From Chthoniobacterales bacterium (GTDB lineage Bacteria; Verrucomicrobiota; Verrucomicrobiia; Chthoniobacterales; UBA6821): a stretch of 34,461 nt of DNA. The notes below the pieces were generated by a model. It did not search any database, was not told the origin of the DNA, and saw only the letters and a list, made by a program, of their open reading frames with translations. Both the position numbers and the translations under genes were made by a program. Positions 7,702 to 15,474 of this stretch are shown one piece after another; within the stretch, counting starts at the first letter, position 1; each line of letters starts with the position of its first letter. The stretch lies in NCBI GenBank assembly GCA_026461395.1, contig JAPJNA010000077.1, positions 1-34,461 of the forward strand. The letters run 5' to 3'.

Positions 7702-8310
7702 ATGGCTCGTCCACGTAAAGACACATCACCCCCTAAGAAGTCACTCGTCAAGCCACTCGAAGTGGTGAAGTACGGTCATCCCGCTCTACGCAGCAAGGGA
7801 AAGAAGATCGAAAAGATCGATGACTCTATCCGTGCTCTCGCGGAGGAAATGATCGCTACCATGGACGAGGAGGATGGATGTGGAATAGCTGCCCATCAGG
7901 TCGGCCGCGCGCTTCAACTCGCCGTGATCGATGTGATGCCCGCCTTCGAGGATCGCCCCAGCAGAGCCTGGATAAACGGGCGCGAACTGGAGATCGAGTC
8001 CTTGATGCCTCTGGTGATGATCAATCCCGAAATTCATCCCATCGGTGAGAAGCGGACCCGAGAGGTCGAAGGCTGTCTCAGTATGCCTGGACTTTATGAT
8101 GAGGTGGAACGTCCAGAGCGTGTCCGCGTGATCTGCCAGGATCTCGACGGATCGATTTTGGATTTTGAGGCCGAGGGACTTCTTTCAAGGGCAGCCCAGC
8201 ACGAAGTCGACCACCTCCACGGCATTCTCTTCATCGATCATCTGCCGTCGGAATCGCTCAAAGAACATCAGTCGTTACTTCGTAAGTTTCAGTCTCAAGC
8301 CTCTCTTTGA
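7702..8310 (+). CDS. def: Peptide deformylase
   Basis: Metalloenzyme removing the N-formyl group from new proteins. All three family motifs are present: GCGIAAHQVG (residues 59-68, motif 1), EGCLSMPG (motif 2, metal ligand Cys125) and QHEVDHLHG (motif 3, metal ligands His167 and His171, catalytic Glu168). The product is 202 residues, slightly long for the family. It has a lysine-rich N-terminal extension of about 18 residues before LEVVKYGHPALR and a roughly 20-residue insertion between motifs 1 and 2. It lies 22 bases after the exbD-like gene and converges on the DEAD-box helicase gene. The presence of a formylatable initiator tRNA 650 bases upstream is consistent but probably coincidental. 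Confidence 0.95.
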   Translation: MARPRKDTSPPKKSLVKPLEVVKYGHPALRSKGKKIEKIDDSIRALAEEMIATMDEEDGCGIAAHQVGRALQLAVIDVMPAFEDRPSRAWINGRELEIESLMPLVMINPEIHPIGEKRTREVEGCLSMPGLYDEVERPERVRVICQDLDGSILDFEAEGLLSRAAQHEVDHLHGILFIDHLPSESLKEHQSLLRKFQSQASL

Positions 8311-8346
8311 GAGAGCAGATAGCCCTTCGACTAGGTAAAAAACGGC

Positions 8347-9570
8347 CTAACGCCGACGCTTCGCCCCATAGCTATAGCCCTTCAGCGTGCGAGCCCCACG
8401 GATGTTCTTGAGAACCCTTGCGGCCTCATCTTCCTGAAAGAGCATAGTGAAGAGATAAGGGAAGTTTTCGAGTTTTTCACGGGGGACTTTCTGCGCAATG
8501 AAGGTCTCTATAGCCTTCACATGGGGAAGCTCCTCGGCCGTCATGATCGTGAAGGCATCCCCCTCACTCTGGGCGCGACCGGTACGTCCGATGCGGTGGA
8601 CATAATCCTCAGGATGCTGAGGCACATCATAATTAATAACGTGACTGACTCCGGCGATATCAATACCACGGGCGGCGATATCGGTAGCAATCATCACCTC
8701 ATAACGTCCGGTCTTGAATCCCTCGAGCGCATCAACACGCTCCTGCTGGGAACGATTCGAATGCATCACGGCTACTTTATGTTTTTCGTTCTCAAGCTGA
8801 CGAGCGATGCGGTCAGCGCCATCCTTAGTGCGGCAGAAAACAATAACACTGTGGTATTCCGTACGGTCCAGCATTGCTTTGAGTAAATCGAGCTTCTGAT
8901 CAGCAGCTACCGGATAGAAGGCGTGCTTCACAGTTTCAGCAGCCGAGCGGCGGGCACCGATGGAAATCTTTTCGGGATTACGGAGGCACCAGGAGGAGAG
9001 GCGCTCAATTTCCTCGGGAATCGTGGCAGAGAAAAAGAGTGTCTGGCGCTCCTTGGGACACTTCTCGATGATCCTGCGAACGTCGGGTAGGAACCCCATA
9101 TCCAGCATCCGGTCGACCTCGTCGAGAACAAGAATCTCTAGGTCGCCGAAATTGATCTCCCCCTGCTGCATGAAGTCAAGCAGTCGACCGGGAGTTGCAA
9201 CAATGACGTCAACCCCGCGTGCCAATGCCTCGCGCTGCGCTCCATAACCAACCCCTCCGAAGATGACAACCGTCTCCAGATCGGTAAAGGCAGAGAATTC
9301 CTTGAATGCTTCCTCTACCTGAAGGGCAAGTTCGCGTGTCGGCTCCAAAATCAGGCACCGCGTCTTGCCATTAGACTTCTTAAGCTTGCTCAGAATGGGT
9401 AGTCCGAAAGCGGCCGTTTTTCCGGTCCCTGTCTGAGCAGAGGCAATAAGATCTCCCCCACTGATCGCGATGGGAATCGCTTGTTCCTGAATCGGTGAAG
9501 GTTCGACATAACCCATCCGCTGAGCGCCGTGGACAACGGCTTCTAAGAGTCCAAGATCCTGAAATGACAT
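8347..9570 (-). CDS. DEAD-box ATP-dependent RNA helicase (RhlE/DeaD-like, DEVD variant)
   Basis: A 407-residue RNA helicase core with a short basic tail (YSYGAKRRR). Motifs in order: Q motif PSPIQEQAIPIA, motif I AQTGTGKT (Lys51), Ia PTRELALQ, Ib TPGRLLD, motif II DEVD at 150-153 in place of DEAD, motif III SAT (181-183), motif IV region VIVFCRTKDGAD, motif V ATDIAARGIDI and motif VI HRIGRTGR. DEVD keeps the catalytic Asp-Glu and final Asp, so ATPase activity is expected. It probably remodels structured RNA in ribosome assembly or mRNA decay. It lies 20 bases downstream of the phosphopantetheinyl transferase gene on the same strand. RhlE versus other subfamilies is not resolved. Confidence 0.93.
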   Translation of the reverse strand: MSFQDLGLLEAVVHGAQRMGYVEPSPIQEQAIPIAISGGDLIASAQTGTGKTAAFGLPILSKLKKSNGKTRCLILEPTRELALQVEEAFKEFSAFTDLETVVIFGGVGYGAQREALARGVDVIVATPGRLLDFMQQGEINFGDLEILVLDEVDRMLDMGFLPDVRRIIEKCPKERQTLFFSATIPEEIERLSSWCLRNPEKISIGARRSAAETVKHAFYPVAADQKLDLLKAMLDRTEYHSVIVFCRTKDGADRIARQLENEKHKVAVMHSNRSQQERVDALEGFKTGRYEVMIATDIAARGIDIAGVSHVINYDVPQHPEDYVHRIGRTGRAQSEGDAFTIMTAEELPHVKAIETFIAQKVPREKLENFPYLFTMLFQEDEAARVLKNIRGARTLKGYSYGAKRRR

Positions 9571-9590
9571 GAAGAAGATGAAGGTAGCAG

Positions 9591-10319
9591 TTAGCGGAGA
9601 TCACACCAGCGAATAAGAGAAGGCATGATCTTAGTGGCCAACGCCACATGGTAGCGCTGATCTAATATCCCCATCATCCAATGGGCAACGGACCAGCTAT
9701 CGCTTCCGATCTCAACATTCAGACAATCCCCTTTCTCATCCTTAGGAACCGACTTGACCTTAGTCTGAGCAAGAAGCTTTCCCATACCACGCCCATCAGC
9801 CTTGATTGCCGCTTCACGGCATGTCCAGAGCTTGAAAAAGGTTTCTGTATCATTCTTATCCTTTATCAAGAGAGCTTCCTGATCTGAAAAAAAACGGGAA
9901 GCAAGGGCAACACTATCAAGCTGTCTCTCGATCTCCAGATCAGCTCCGATTTCCTCTTCGGAGAAAGCAACCATCACCAGATCGCCGCTGTGAGTAATGC
10001 TAAAGAGGGGATTAGAATCCCCTACCAGATAAGGTCTTCCCTCGGAAGATAAGCGAATCTGCAATTTCACAGGATCCACGGAAAGCCAGTGGGAGAGAAT
10101 ATTTCGGACAAGACGTCGTCCGGCAAGAATCCCCTGCCTTGCTGCAGTTGATGACATCGATTCGCACCGCTTTTGTTCCTCTTCACTAACAGGGATTTCC
10201 GCAAAGACATCAAGATGTGCAATAAATAGGCTCACCTCTTTCCCCTTAGGGAGCATCCCAGGAAACGGAGCATCTATTAGGAACTCCGGAATGTTTGGTT
10301 TTTTAGTACTTGCCATCAT
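9591..10319 (-). CDS. 4'-phosphopantetheinyl transferase superfamily protein (Sfp/AcpT type)
   Basis: Transfers the phosphopantetheine arm of CoA to carrier proteins. The magnesium/CoA site appears as IGADLEIE (Asp127, Glu129 from ATG 10319) and the second signature as LWTCREAAIKADG (Glu169, Lys173), a variant of the usual WxxKEA with Arg for Lys. An upstream RLSSEGRPYL and FSITHSGD match the family substrate-binding region (GKP..; F(N/S)xSHS). About 242 residues is the Sfp/AcpT size. Starts at 10340, 10319 and 10316 are in frame. 10319 leaves about 30 bases before the divergent basic-protein gene rather than 8, and is preferred weakly. No polyketide or peptide synthetase is nearby, so the carrier partner is unknown. 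Confidence 0.82.
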   Translation of the reverse strand: MMASTKKPNIPEFLIDAPFPGMLPKGKEVSLFIAHLDVFAEIPVSEEEQKRCESMSSTAARQGILAGRRLVRNILSHWLSVDPVKLQIRLSSEGRPYLVGDSNPLFSITHSGDLVMVAFSEEEIGADLEIERQLDSVALASRFFSDQEALLIKDKNDTETFFKLWTCREAAIKADGRGMGKLLAQTKVKSVPKDEKGDCLNVEIGSDSWSVAHWMMGILDQRYHVALATKIMPSLIRWCDLR

Positions 10320-10348
10320 CAAAGACTTAACAAATAACAAGCTTTGTT

Positions 10349-10768
10349 ATGAACATTACAAACATTAGTTCAGTTGCCTTGCGCAACCTTATAAAACTCA
10401 CGGAGCGCAAGGAATCGCTCGTCAAGCAAATCGAAGTTATCGAGGGACAACTTGCCTCTCTGATTTCGGGAAAGCCGGTTCGCAGCACCTCCAAACGTCG
10501 TGGTCGCCCCGCGAAGAAAGGTCCCAAGTCCGCAGGGAAAAAAATCGCAGGAACAACCAAGCGTGCACCTCGCGGAGCCATCAAAAAGAAGATTCTGGCC
10601 GCACTCAAGGCCGCTGGAGACGCGGGTATGAAAGTCACTGATCTTTCCAAGAAGATCGGTGTTAAGAATGCCAACGTGCATGTCTGGTTCAGCAGTACCG
10701 GATCGAAACTTCCTGAAATCAAAAAAGTAGGCAAAGCTCATTACAGGATTCAGGAGAAGAAAGCCTGA
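10349..10768 (+). CDS. Basic AT-hook/winged-helix protein, putative nucleoid-associated
   Basis: A 139-residue, very lysine-rich protein with three parts. Residues 1-40 form a predicted coiled coil (LIKLTERKESLVKQIEVIEG). Residues 41-75 are a low-complexity Lys/Arg/Ala/Pro stretch containing an AT-hook core, KRRGRPAKKG (49-58). Residues about 76-135 look like a small winged-helix domain (KKKILAALKAAGDAGMKVTD then LSKKIGVKNANVHVWF and YRI). Plausible role: a DNA-binding architectural or regulatory protein, loosely histone-H1-like in composition. I cannot name a characterised homologue. It is divergent from the phosphopantetheinyl transferase gene and ends in a strong terminator, so it is transcribed as a single gene. 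Confidence 0.75.
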   Translation: MNITNISSVALRNLIKLTERKESLVKQIEVIEGQLASLISGKPVRSTSKRRGRPAKKGPKSAGKKIAGTTKRAPRGAIKKKILAALKAAGDAGMKVTDLSKKIGVKNANVHVWFSSTGSKLPEIKKVGKAHYRIQEKKA

Positions 10769-10789
10769 TTTTTTCCGAAGCTTAGTATC

Positions 10790-11620
10790 TTAACCGGGAA
10801 GTTGGTCTTTAAAGACCACTTCCCGGTTTCTTTTTTCCGAGGGGGACTTTTTCCCCGTTCGGTAAAGATGAATGGCTTCGGCTGTCCCCTCACCTGCAGG
10901 GAGTTCGGAAACATGGCCTCCCGCTTTGGAGACCGCATCTTTAACGCTCGTATGAGAGTTGGAAGGGCAGGCGACCATCGCCGCGACATCACCAAAGAGC
11001 ATCGGCAAATCGTTCTGATGGTCCCCGACTGCCAAAATTTCCGACGAGGGCATATCGATCAGACGGCTTAACTCGGCAAGCGCGCTACCCTTGTCATAAC
11101 TGCGGTGGCAGAACCGCAGGTAAATATTACTGCGCTGGTAGTGAAAATCCTCCGGCTTTCCCGGCAATGCTCCCAGCTCACTGATAATCTGATCGAGCTG
11201 TTCTTCACTGGCAGCGACTAAGCCCTCGGGAATCCCCTTGTAATGTTGTTGGAAACTAACGCCTTCATAAGAATCCACCAGCTTCGAAATATGCTCAAAG
11301 AATGTTCCACTCTCTTTGAAAAGCAGATCGTGGTGCACTCTGCAAATTTCATTCCACTCCCCATAGTCGAGCCAGCCCCCCTTACCGTCAGGCTTATGGA
11401 TGTGACGTTCATTCGTGAGTATATAATCCGGAGAAACGGAGGCACCAAGCCCCCTCAGTCCATCCAGTGCACTCTCCAGCGAGCGTCCGGTGTTCACAGC
11501 CCAGAGCGAACCTCCACGCACCGCCTCGGAAAGCTCACGATCCAAAGAGGGGCTGCAGTGTTCGGGGTAAATCGTATCGGCGAGGGTGCCATCAAAGTCA
11601 GTGCTTAGTAAGCGGATCAT
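10790..11620 (-). CDS. HAD superfamily hydrolase, Cof/sucrose-phosphatase-like (type IIB)
   Basis: A 276-residue haloacid dehalogenase-like phosphatase. Motif I is STDFDGTLAD (nucleophile Asp8, acid Asp10), motif II lies in WAVNTGRS, and motif IV is AVGDHQNDLPML, where GDxxND binds magnesium. A cap domain sits between motifs II and III, as in type IIB (Cof) enzymes. The C-terminal tail (VVFKDQLPG) is encoded by the terminator hairpin of the opposing gene. An in-frame ATG at 11662 exists, but ATG 11620 is preferred because GGAGAG sits 7 bases upstream and the protein then starts right at the first beta strand. Substrate is unknown; sugar phosphates are typical. It converges on the basic-protein gene. 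Confidence 0.85.
   Translation of the reverse strand: MIRLLSTDFDGTLADTIYPEHCSPSLDRELSEAVRGGSLWAVNTGRSLESALDGLRGLGASVSPDYILTNERHIHKPDGKGGWLDYGEWNEICRVHHDLLFKESGTFFEHISKLVDSYEGVSFQQHYKGIPEGLVAASEEQLDQIISELGALPGKPEDFHYQRSNIYLRFCHRSYDKGSALAELSRLIDMPSSEILAVGDHQNDLPMLFGDVAAMVACPSNSHTSVKDAVSKAGGHVSELPAGEGTAEAIHLYRTGKKSPSEKRNREVVFKDQLPG
10792..10836 (+). terminator. Rho-independent terminator of the basic-protein gene
   Basis: Arms AACCGGGAAG (10792-10801) and CTTCCCGGTT (10819-10828) are perfectly complementary. The inner TGGTC (10803-10807) pairs with GACCA (10814-10818) after a single bulged T. A T-rich tract (TTTCTTTTTT, 10827-10836) follows on the plus strand. It lies 24 bases after the stop of the basic-protein gene. 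No T-run follows on the minus strand, so it should act in one direction only. The hairpin lies inside the last codons of the opposing HAD gene. Confidence 0.88.
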
Positions 11621-11703
11621 CAGGAAACTCTCCCCATGACGCTTCCGGTGTGCAATCAACAAATTACGTTCTTCTTCCGAATCAGGAATGATAGGATTGA
11701 TCT

Positions 11704-11982
11704 ATGAAATCAGCTTACGAACTAGCCATGAGTCGCCTGGAAAAGACTGCCCCATCCCTCGAGCTAAGCTCTGATCAGAAAAGGATGCTGGCAGAAATCG
11801 ACTCAGAGTTTGAGGCGCGTATCGCCGAGCAGCGAATCTTCATCGACGGAGAGATAGCCAAGGCCTTTGCGGATGATGCACGAGTTGCTGAACTTCGAAA
11901 GCAACTTGCCAGCGAGATCGCCTCCTTAGAGGAAAAGCGAGAGGCCAAAAAGGACAAGGTTCGCCGGGGAAACGTATCTTGA
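11704..11982 (+). CDS. Small conserved coiled-coil protein of unknown function
   Basis: A 92-residue, highly charged protein beginning MKSAYELAMSRLEK, with a predicted long alpha-helical hairpin or coiled coil over residues 20-85 (rich in Glu, Lys, Arg and Ala). No signal peptide, transmembrane segment or catalytic motif is visible. From memory, proteins with the opening MKSAYELAMxRL and similar size recur in Verrucomicrobiota and related phyla, always unannotated; I cannot verify this here. It is divergent from the HAD gene, with 83 bases between the starts, and converges on the transglutaminase-like gene. Function not assigned. Confidence 0.7.
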   Translation: MKSAYELAMSRLEKTAPSLELSSDQKRMLAEIDSEFEARIAEQRIFIDGEIAKAFADDARVAELRKQLASEIASLEEKREAKKDKVRRGNVS

Positions 11983-12016
11983 TTCATCAGTCGGGTCATT
12001 GCCGGCTCCCACGTGT

Positions 12017-13966
12017 TTAGGGCTTCCCTCCAGCTTTCAGCCAGAGCTTCCTTAACTCCTTATCTAGAAGAGAACCCCTGGGGGGTTTGATCGTTTCAAA
12101 AGCCTGCTTCAGGACACGCCTCGCCAGATCGGGTCGCTGTTTGCTTATAAACTCTCCTGCCAGAGGGGCTGTTACCCTGTAAAAAAACTCCCCTCTTCCG
12201 GCGACGCCCTGAGTCCGAAGCTGCTCTTCATAGAACCTCAGGGCAGACTCTGGATCGTTCGCCTTCATCTGAGAGGAGATCACCACACCGGCAGCTCCGG
12301 CACTCAGGTCATTTCTCACACCGAAGTTCTCGCGGATGATCTGTTCCGAAAGATATTTGACTGTATTTCTATCACCGCTTACCTCGGCAAGTCGGGCCAA
12401 AGCCGCCTGATGCTGAGTCTTGAGATCTCTGAATCGTGAAAACTGGCGGATTGCTGCTTCGTGATGGTGCTGGATTTCCGAACACGTTGAGCCTGTGCGA
12501 ACAAGCCAATCCTCCAAGGCATCCCAAAAGAGAGGGTCTTCAGGACAACGCGAAAGCGCGCTCCGCAGCGCTTGCCCCTCGGATAGTGCATCATTCCGGT
12601 GCCGGAAAATCGTCGCCATCACAAGATCCCTTCTGCTCGCCTCACGAGCAACCCGATTCCGGGAGTTAAGGCTCATCATCGTAATGTCATGATCCGTGAC
12701 TGGAGACCAGTTCTTGGGATCCAAAGCTACACCGGTGGCAACATTTTTCTCCCCATGCCTGCCGACATTCAGATCCCAGTTACCATGGTTCTTGAGATAG
12801 CCAACCCAGGCATGCCCCCCATCTCGGCCCTCGCCGGCAAAAAAGATTGTCGGGATTCCAAGGGCTTTTCCAGAGACGGCTGCGTAATAAGCTTGATCGA
12901 CACAGATCCCCCCATGATTCCGAATGCTGGCGAGTGAATACGTTCCACAGGGCCAGACATAACTATCCTTTAATACCCTTTCCTGATCATAGGAAATCGC
13001 ATGAAAAGCATGCGGCGGAAGTTCCCTGGAGCGTGAAGCAGAATTTCTGATGTAATCGAGATCCAAGGCTGCCACAGGCGCATCGACAACAAACTTCAAT
13101 TCACACACATCCAGACGCCGGGGATCCCGTTGCAGTTTTCCCTTTCTGAAGGCATCAACAACCGATGAAAAGATTTCGGAGGGCTCAGACGAACCCTTGG
13201 TAACATCAACAGGAGCTACCTGTCGATGAGGCCATGAATCGGGAAGCGGCTGATCATGCACCATGGCAATAGCCAGTGCGAGATTCTGATATTCCTGCCA
13301 ATCGGTAGGTGAAGACTTCCAGATCGACTGGAAATTGAGCAAAACCTTTGGTGCAAAATCATCCTCTCCGAAGGCATCGGACCACGATTTCCAAAAGCTC
13401 TTGTTCTGTATTGTTGCCTCCACAAAGGAGCCATCAAGCCGACTTATCAAAGTGCCGTTCCTCGACTCGAAAGGTTGCCTGATCAGACCCGTGAGGACCT
13501 GGCCAAGCATTTGAGAATTGCCTGCGAGTTCTTCAGTTACACGATGCTGATACTGATCATACCGGCGAACTAAAGGGGCTCCGGGTTGATGTATTGTGAC
13601 ATGGAAGCGTACCCCCTGGGTTGTTTGTTCACGACTCACCGAGAGATGATGCGACAGCCATCGTTTCGTCACGGAGGCTTCTTCCGATACTAGCAGGTCG
13701 ATCCATTGGTAGAGATCAACCCATCCAGCAATATTTTCCAGCGAGGACGATCCGGAGCGTCCGGAAACTGCTGGTTTCCATTGCAATGCAAGGGCATTGC
13801 CAAGTTCACGATGAAACTCTGCCAGTCGCCCATCCCTAGCGATCCGGGACACGAGGCTTGGATCGGGTTCATGAAAAATATCAATTTGACCGGCAGTGAC
13901 CGATGGATCCTTAAGCAACAGGATCAGGCAAAGAATGAGAAGATTCCGTGCGAGGGGAAATATCAC
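12017..13966 (-). CDS. Exported transglutaminase-like (cysteine protease fold) protein
   Basis: A 649-residue protein with an N-terminal signal peptide or anchor (hydrophobic LLILCLILLL, then a likely cleavage near TAG-QID around residue 26). A transglutaminase-like core lies at about 320-410: the cysteine in RNHGGICVDQAYYAA (Cys355), the histidine in GGHAWVGYL (His385) and the aspartate in NWDLNVGRHG (Asp398) form the expected Cys-His-Asp triad. The C-terminal 200 residues look like a helical, TPR-like solenoid. Members of this fold act as peptidases or cross-linkers, and the substrate here is unknown. Its start overlaps the pilT stop by 4 bases (ATGA), so the two are probably co-translated, suggesting a link to pili or the cell envelope. 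Not a known pilus component as far as I recall. Confidence 0.78.
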   Translation of the reverse strand: MIFPLARNLLILCLILLLKDPSVTAGQIDIFHEPDPSLVSRIARDGRLAEFHRELGNALALQWKPAVSGRSGSSSLENIAGWVDLYQWIDLLVSEEASVTKRWLSHHLSVSREQTTQGVRFHVTIHQPGAPLVRRYDQYQHRVTEELAGNSQMLGQVLTGLIRQPFESRNGTLISRLDGSFVEATIQNKSFWKSWSDAFGEDDFAPKVLLNFQSIWKSSPTDWQEYQNLALAIAMVHDQPLPDSWPHRQVAPVDVTKGSSEPSEIFSSVVDAFRKGKLQRDPRRLDVCELKFVVDAPVAALDLDYIRNSASRSRELPPHAFHAISYDQERVLKDSYVWPCGTYSLASIRNHGGICVDQAYYAAVSGKALGIPTIFFAGEGRDGGHAWVGYLKNHGNWDLNVGRHGEKNVATGVALDPKNWSPVTDHDITMMSLNSRNRVAREASRRDLVMATIFRHRNDALSEGQALRSALSRCPEDPLFWDALEDWLVRTGSTCSEIQHHHEAAIRQFSRFRDLKTQHQAALARLAEVSGDRNTVKYLSEQIIRENFGVRNDLSAGAAGVVISSQMKANDPESALRFYEEQLRTQGVAGRGEFFYRVTAPLAGEFISKQRPDLARRVLKQAFETIKPPRGSLLDKELRKLWLKAGGKP

Positions 13967-15048
13967 TGCAGATTAGGATGAGAGCGCAGAAGACCTTCAA
14001 TACGGAACCTGTCTCGTGCCCCAGCAACCGCATCTTCCTTGCTGATTCGCCGTTCAAGATAAAGCTTTTCGAGCATATCATTGAAAGTGTGCATACCATC
14101 CTTGCGACCTATCTCCATGAGTCCGACGATTTGTTCGAACCGACGATCCCGGATGCAAGAGGCGACCGCACTATTATTGGTCAATAACTCAGTGACCATG
14201 ACGTGATTCTTTTCATCCTCAGAAAGAAAAATTCTCTGGGAAAGAATTGCACAGAGCGTGTTCGCTAATAGTCCGAGAATTTGCTCCTGCTCGTCACCGG
14301 GAAAGTTTTCAACAATACGGTACAGCACACCTGGAGCATCATTGGTGTGAAGGGATGCAACGACAAGGTGTCCGGTCTGCGCAGCTCTGAGTGCCACGGA
14401 GGCAGTCTCAGCATCGCGTATCTCACCTACCATAATAATATCTGGAGCCTGTCGGAGTGCACGTCTCAAGCCTTCGGCAAAGTTTGCCGTGTCGATTCCC
14501 ACTGCACGCTGAGTGAAAAGAGACCGGTTTTTTTCGAAGATGAACTCCACGGGATCCTCGATCGTAACGATATGGCGTTCCAGATTTTGGTTTACCCAAT
14601 CGAGTAGTGAGGCAATCGTTGTGGATTTTCCTGAGCCCGTGGATCCCGAGACAATTAATATGCCGGATCGGCGTTTCATGATCTCGCAAAGCGGTAATGA
14701 AGGAACACCCAAAGTATGGATATCCGGTATAACCGAATTGATCCTCCTTAGAACTGCTCCCTGCCCTCCAAAATGATCATGAAAATTCACGCGAAAGCGT
14801 ACTCCCTCGGAGGAGATGAATCTTGCATCGTGATCCGTTGAGGTCACAGGCACTCCGCAGGCGTTTCGAAATGCAATAAGATCCTCACGGGTAACGACAG
14901 GCGCCTCCATCGGTGTGATACTTCCCGATACCCTGACGATCGGTGGTTCCCCTACGTGAAGAATAAGATCGGATGCCTTGTACTCATGGGCAGCCCTGCA
15001 ATAGAGCTCGATCGATTCCGGAGGGGCATCCATGGATAAGTCGATCAA
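13963..15048 (-). CDS. pilT: PilT/PilU-type type IV pilus twitching ATPase
   Basis: Hexameric cytoplasmic ATPase that powers pilus retraction. The 361-residue protein has the PilT N-terminal PAS-like domain (SDLILHVGEPPIVRVSG), Walker A GSTGSGKS (135-142), the Asp box VTIEDPVEFIF, Walker B IIMVGEIRD (204-212) and the His box QTGHLVVASLHTND. It lacks the N1 extension of PilB/GspE, so retraction-type is favoured. The C-terminal region (QIVGLMEIGRKDGMHTFNDM) is a PilT-like tail, but the canonical AIRNLIRE motif is changed to CIRDRRFE, so PilU-like behaviour is possible. It lies about 4.7 kb from the pilus-like operon and overlaps the transglutaminase-like gene by 4 bases. Confidence 0.9.
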   Translation of the reverse strand: MIDLSMDAPPESIELYCRAAHEYKASDLILHVGEPPIVRVSGSITPMEAPVVTREDLIAFRNACGVPVTSTDHDARFISSEGVRFRVNFHDHFGGQGAVLRRINSVIPDIHTLGVPSLPLCEIMKRRSGILIVSGSTGSGKSTTIASLLDWVNQNLERHIVTIEDPVEFIFEKNRSLFTQRAVGIDTANFAEGLRRALRQAPDIIMVGEIRDAETASVALRAAQTGHLVVASLHTNDAPGVLYRIVENFPGDEQEQILGLLANTLCAILSQRIFLSEDEKNHVMVTELLTNNSAVASCIRDRRFEQIVGLMEIGRKDGMHTFNDMLEKLYLERRISKEDAVAGARDRFRIEGLLRSHPNLQ

Positions 15049-15092
15049 TAGGACAAATACCTGGAACCGTCCAGCAGGCTGTGTCCTTAAAA

Positions 15093-15168
15093 TGGTAGCG
15101 CGTACGGGATTCGAACCCGTGCGCCAGCCTTGAGAGGGCTGTGTCCTAACCGACTAGACGAACGCGCC
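15093..15168 (-). tRNA. tRNA-Glu (CUC)
   Basis: A 76-base cloverleaf on the minus strand with encoded CCA. It opens GGCGCGTTCGTCTAG, typical of tRNA-Glu. The anticodon arm is CAGCC-CTCTCAA-GGCTG, giving anticodon CTC at 34-36, and the T arm is CACGGG-TTCGAAT-CCCGT. It decodes GAG. It sits between pilT (minus) and glutaredoxin (plus). An 11-base copy of part of the tRNA (GGCTGTGTCCT) recurs just past its 3' end at about 15077-15087. Confidence 0.94.
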
Positions 15169-15228
15169 ATAAGAGAATTTAACTGTGAGCCATGATCTGG
15201 ATGCTGGCAAGGAGAGAGATCAACCATC

Positions 15229-15468
15229 ATGATGAATTCTATGAAACTCTATATCAAAGGAGGATGCCCCTGGTGCGTGATGGCAGAAACCTGGCTTGAC
15301 CAACGGGGTGTAGACTATGAGGCAATTGAGGTGCTTTCTGACGCAACCGCTTTTGCAGAGATGAAGAAGATTTCGGGGCAGTCAAGAGCTCCGGTTCTTG
15401 TGACAGCAGAGGGAAGAATCCTCTCCGATTTCGGTCCCGAGGAACTCCCAGGGTTTCTGGGAGTCTGA
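15229..15468 (+). CDS. Glutaredoxin family protein
   Basis: A 79-residue thioredoxin-fold protein with the dithiol site GGCPWCVMAE (Cys13, Cys16) after a first beta strand MKLYIK. It has the cis-proline segment SRAPVLV and the glycine-containing C-terminal segment DFGPEELPGFL. It probably reduces protein disulfides or glutathionylated proteins in the cytoplasm. In-frame ATGs at 15229, 15232 and 15241 are possible. AAGGAG lies about 14 bases before the first, so 15229 or 15232 fits better than 15241, although the fold could begin at the third. The gene converges on trpD, and its last codons form a GC-rich hairpin. Confidence 0.88.
   Translation: MMNSMKLYIKGGCPWCVMAETWLDQRGVDYEAIEVLSDATAFAEMKKISGQSRAPVLVTAEGRILSDFGPEELPGFLGV
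15444..15464. terminator. GC-rich hairpin at the glutaredoxin/trpD junction
   Basis: ACTCCCAG (15444-15451) and CTGGGAGT (15457-15464) form a perfect 8-base stem with a 5-base loop, within the last codons of glutaredoxin and 10 bases from the trpD stop. No T-run follows on either strand, so it may be a weak or Rho-assisted terminator, or merely stabilise the mRNA ends. Confidence 0.4.
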
Positions 15469-15474
15469 GCGGAT

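Noticed and set aside
15077-15149. 11-base direct repeat GGCTGTGTCCT at the end of, and inside, tRNA-Glu (possible attachment site)
   Set aside because: Too short, and no integrase or mobile gene is nearby; such fragments arise by chance or local duplication.
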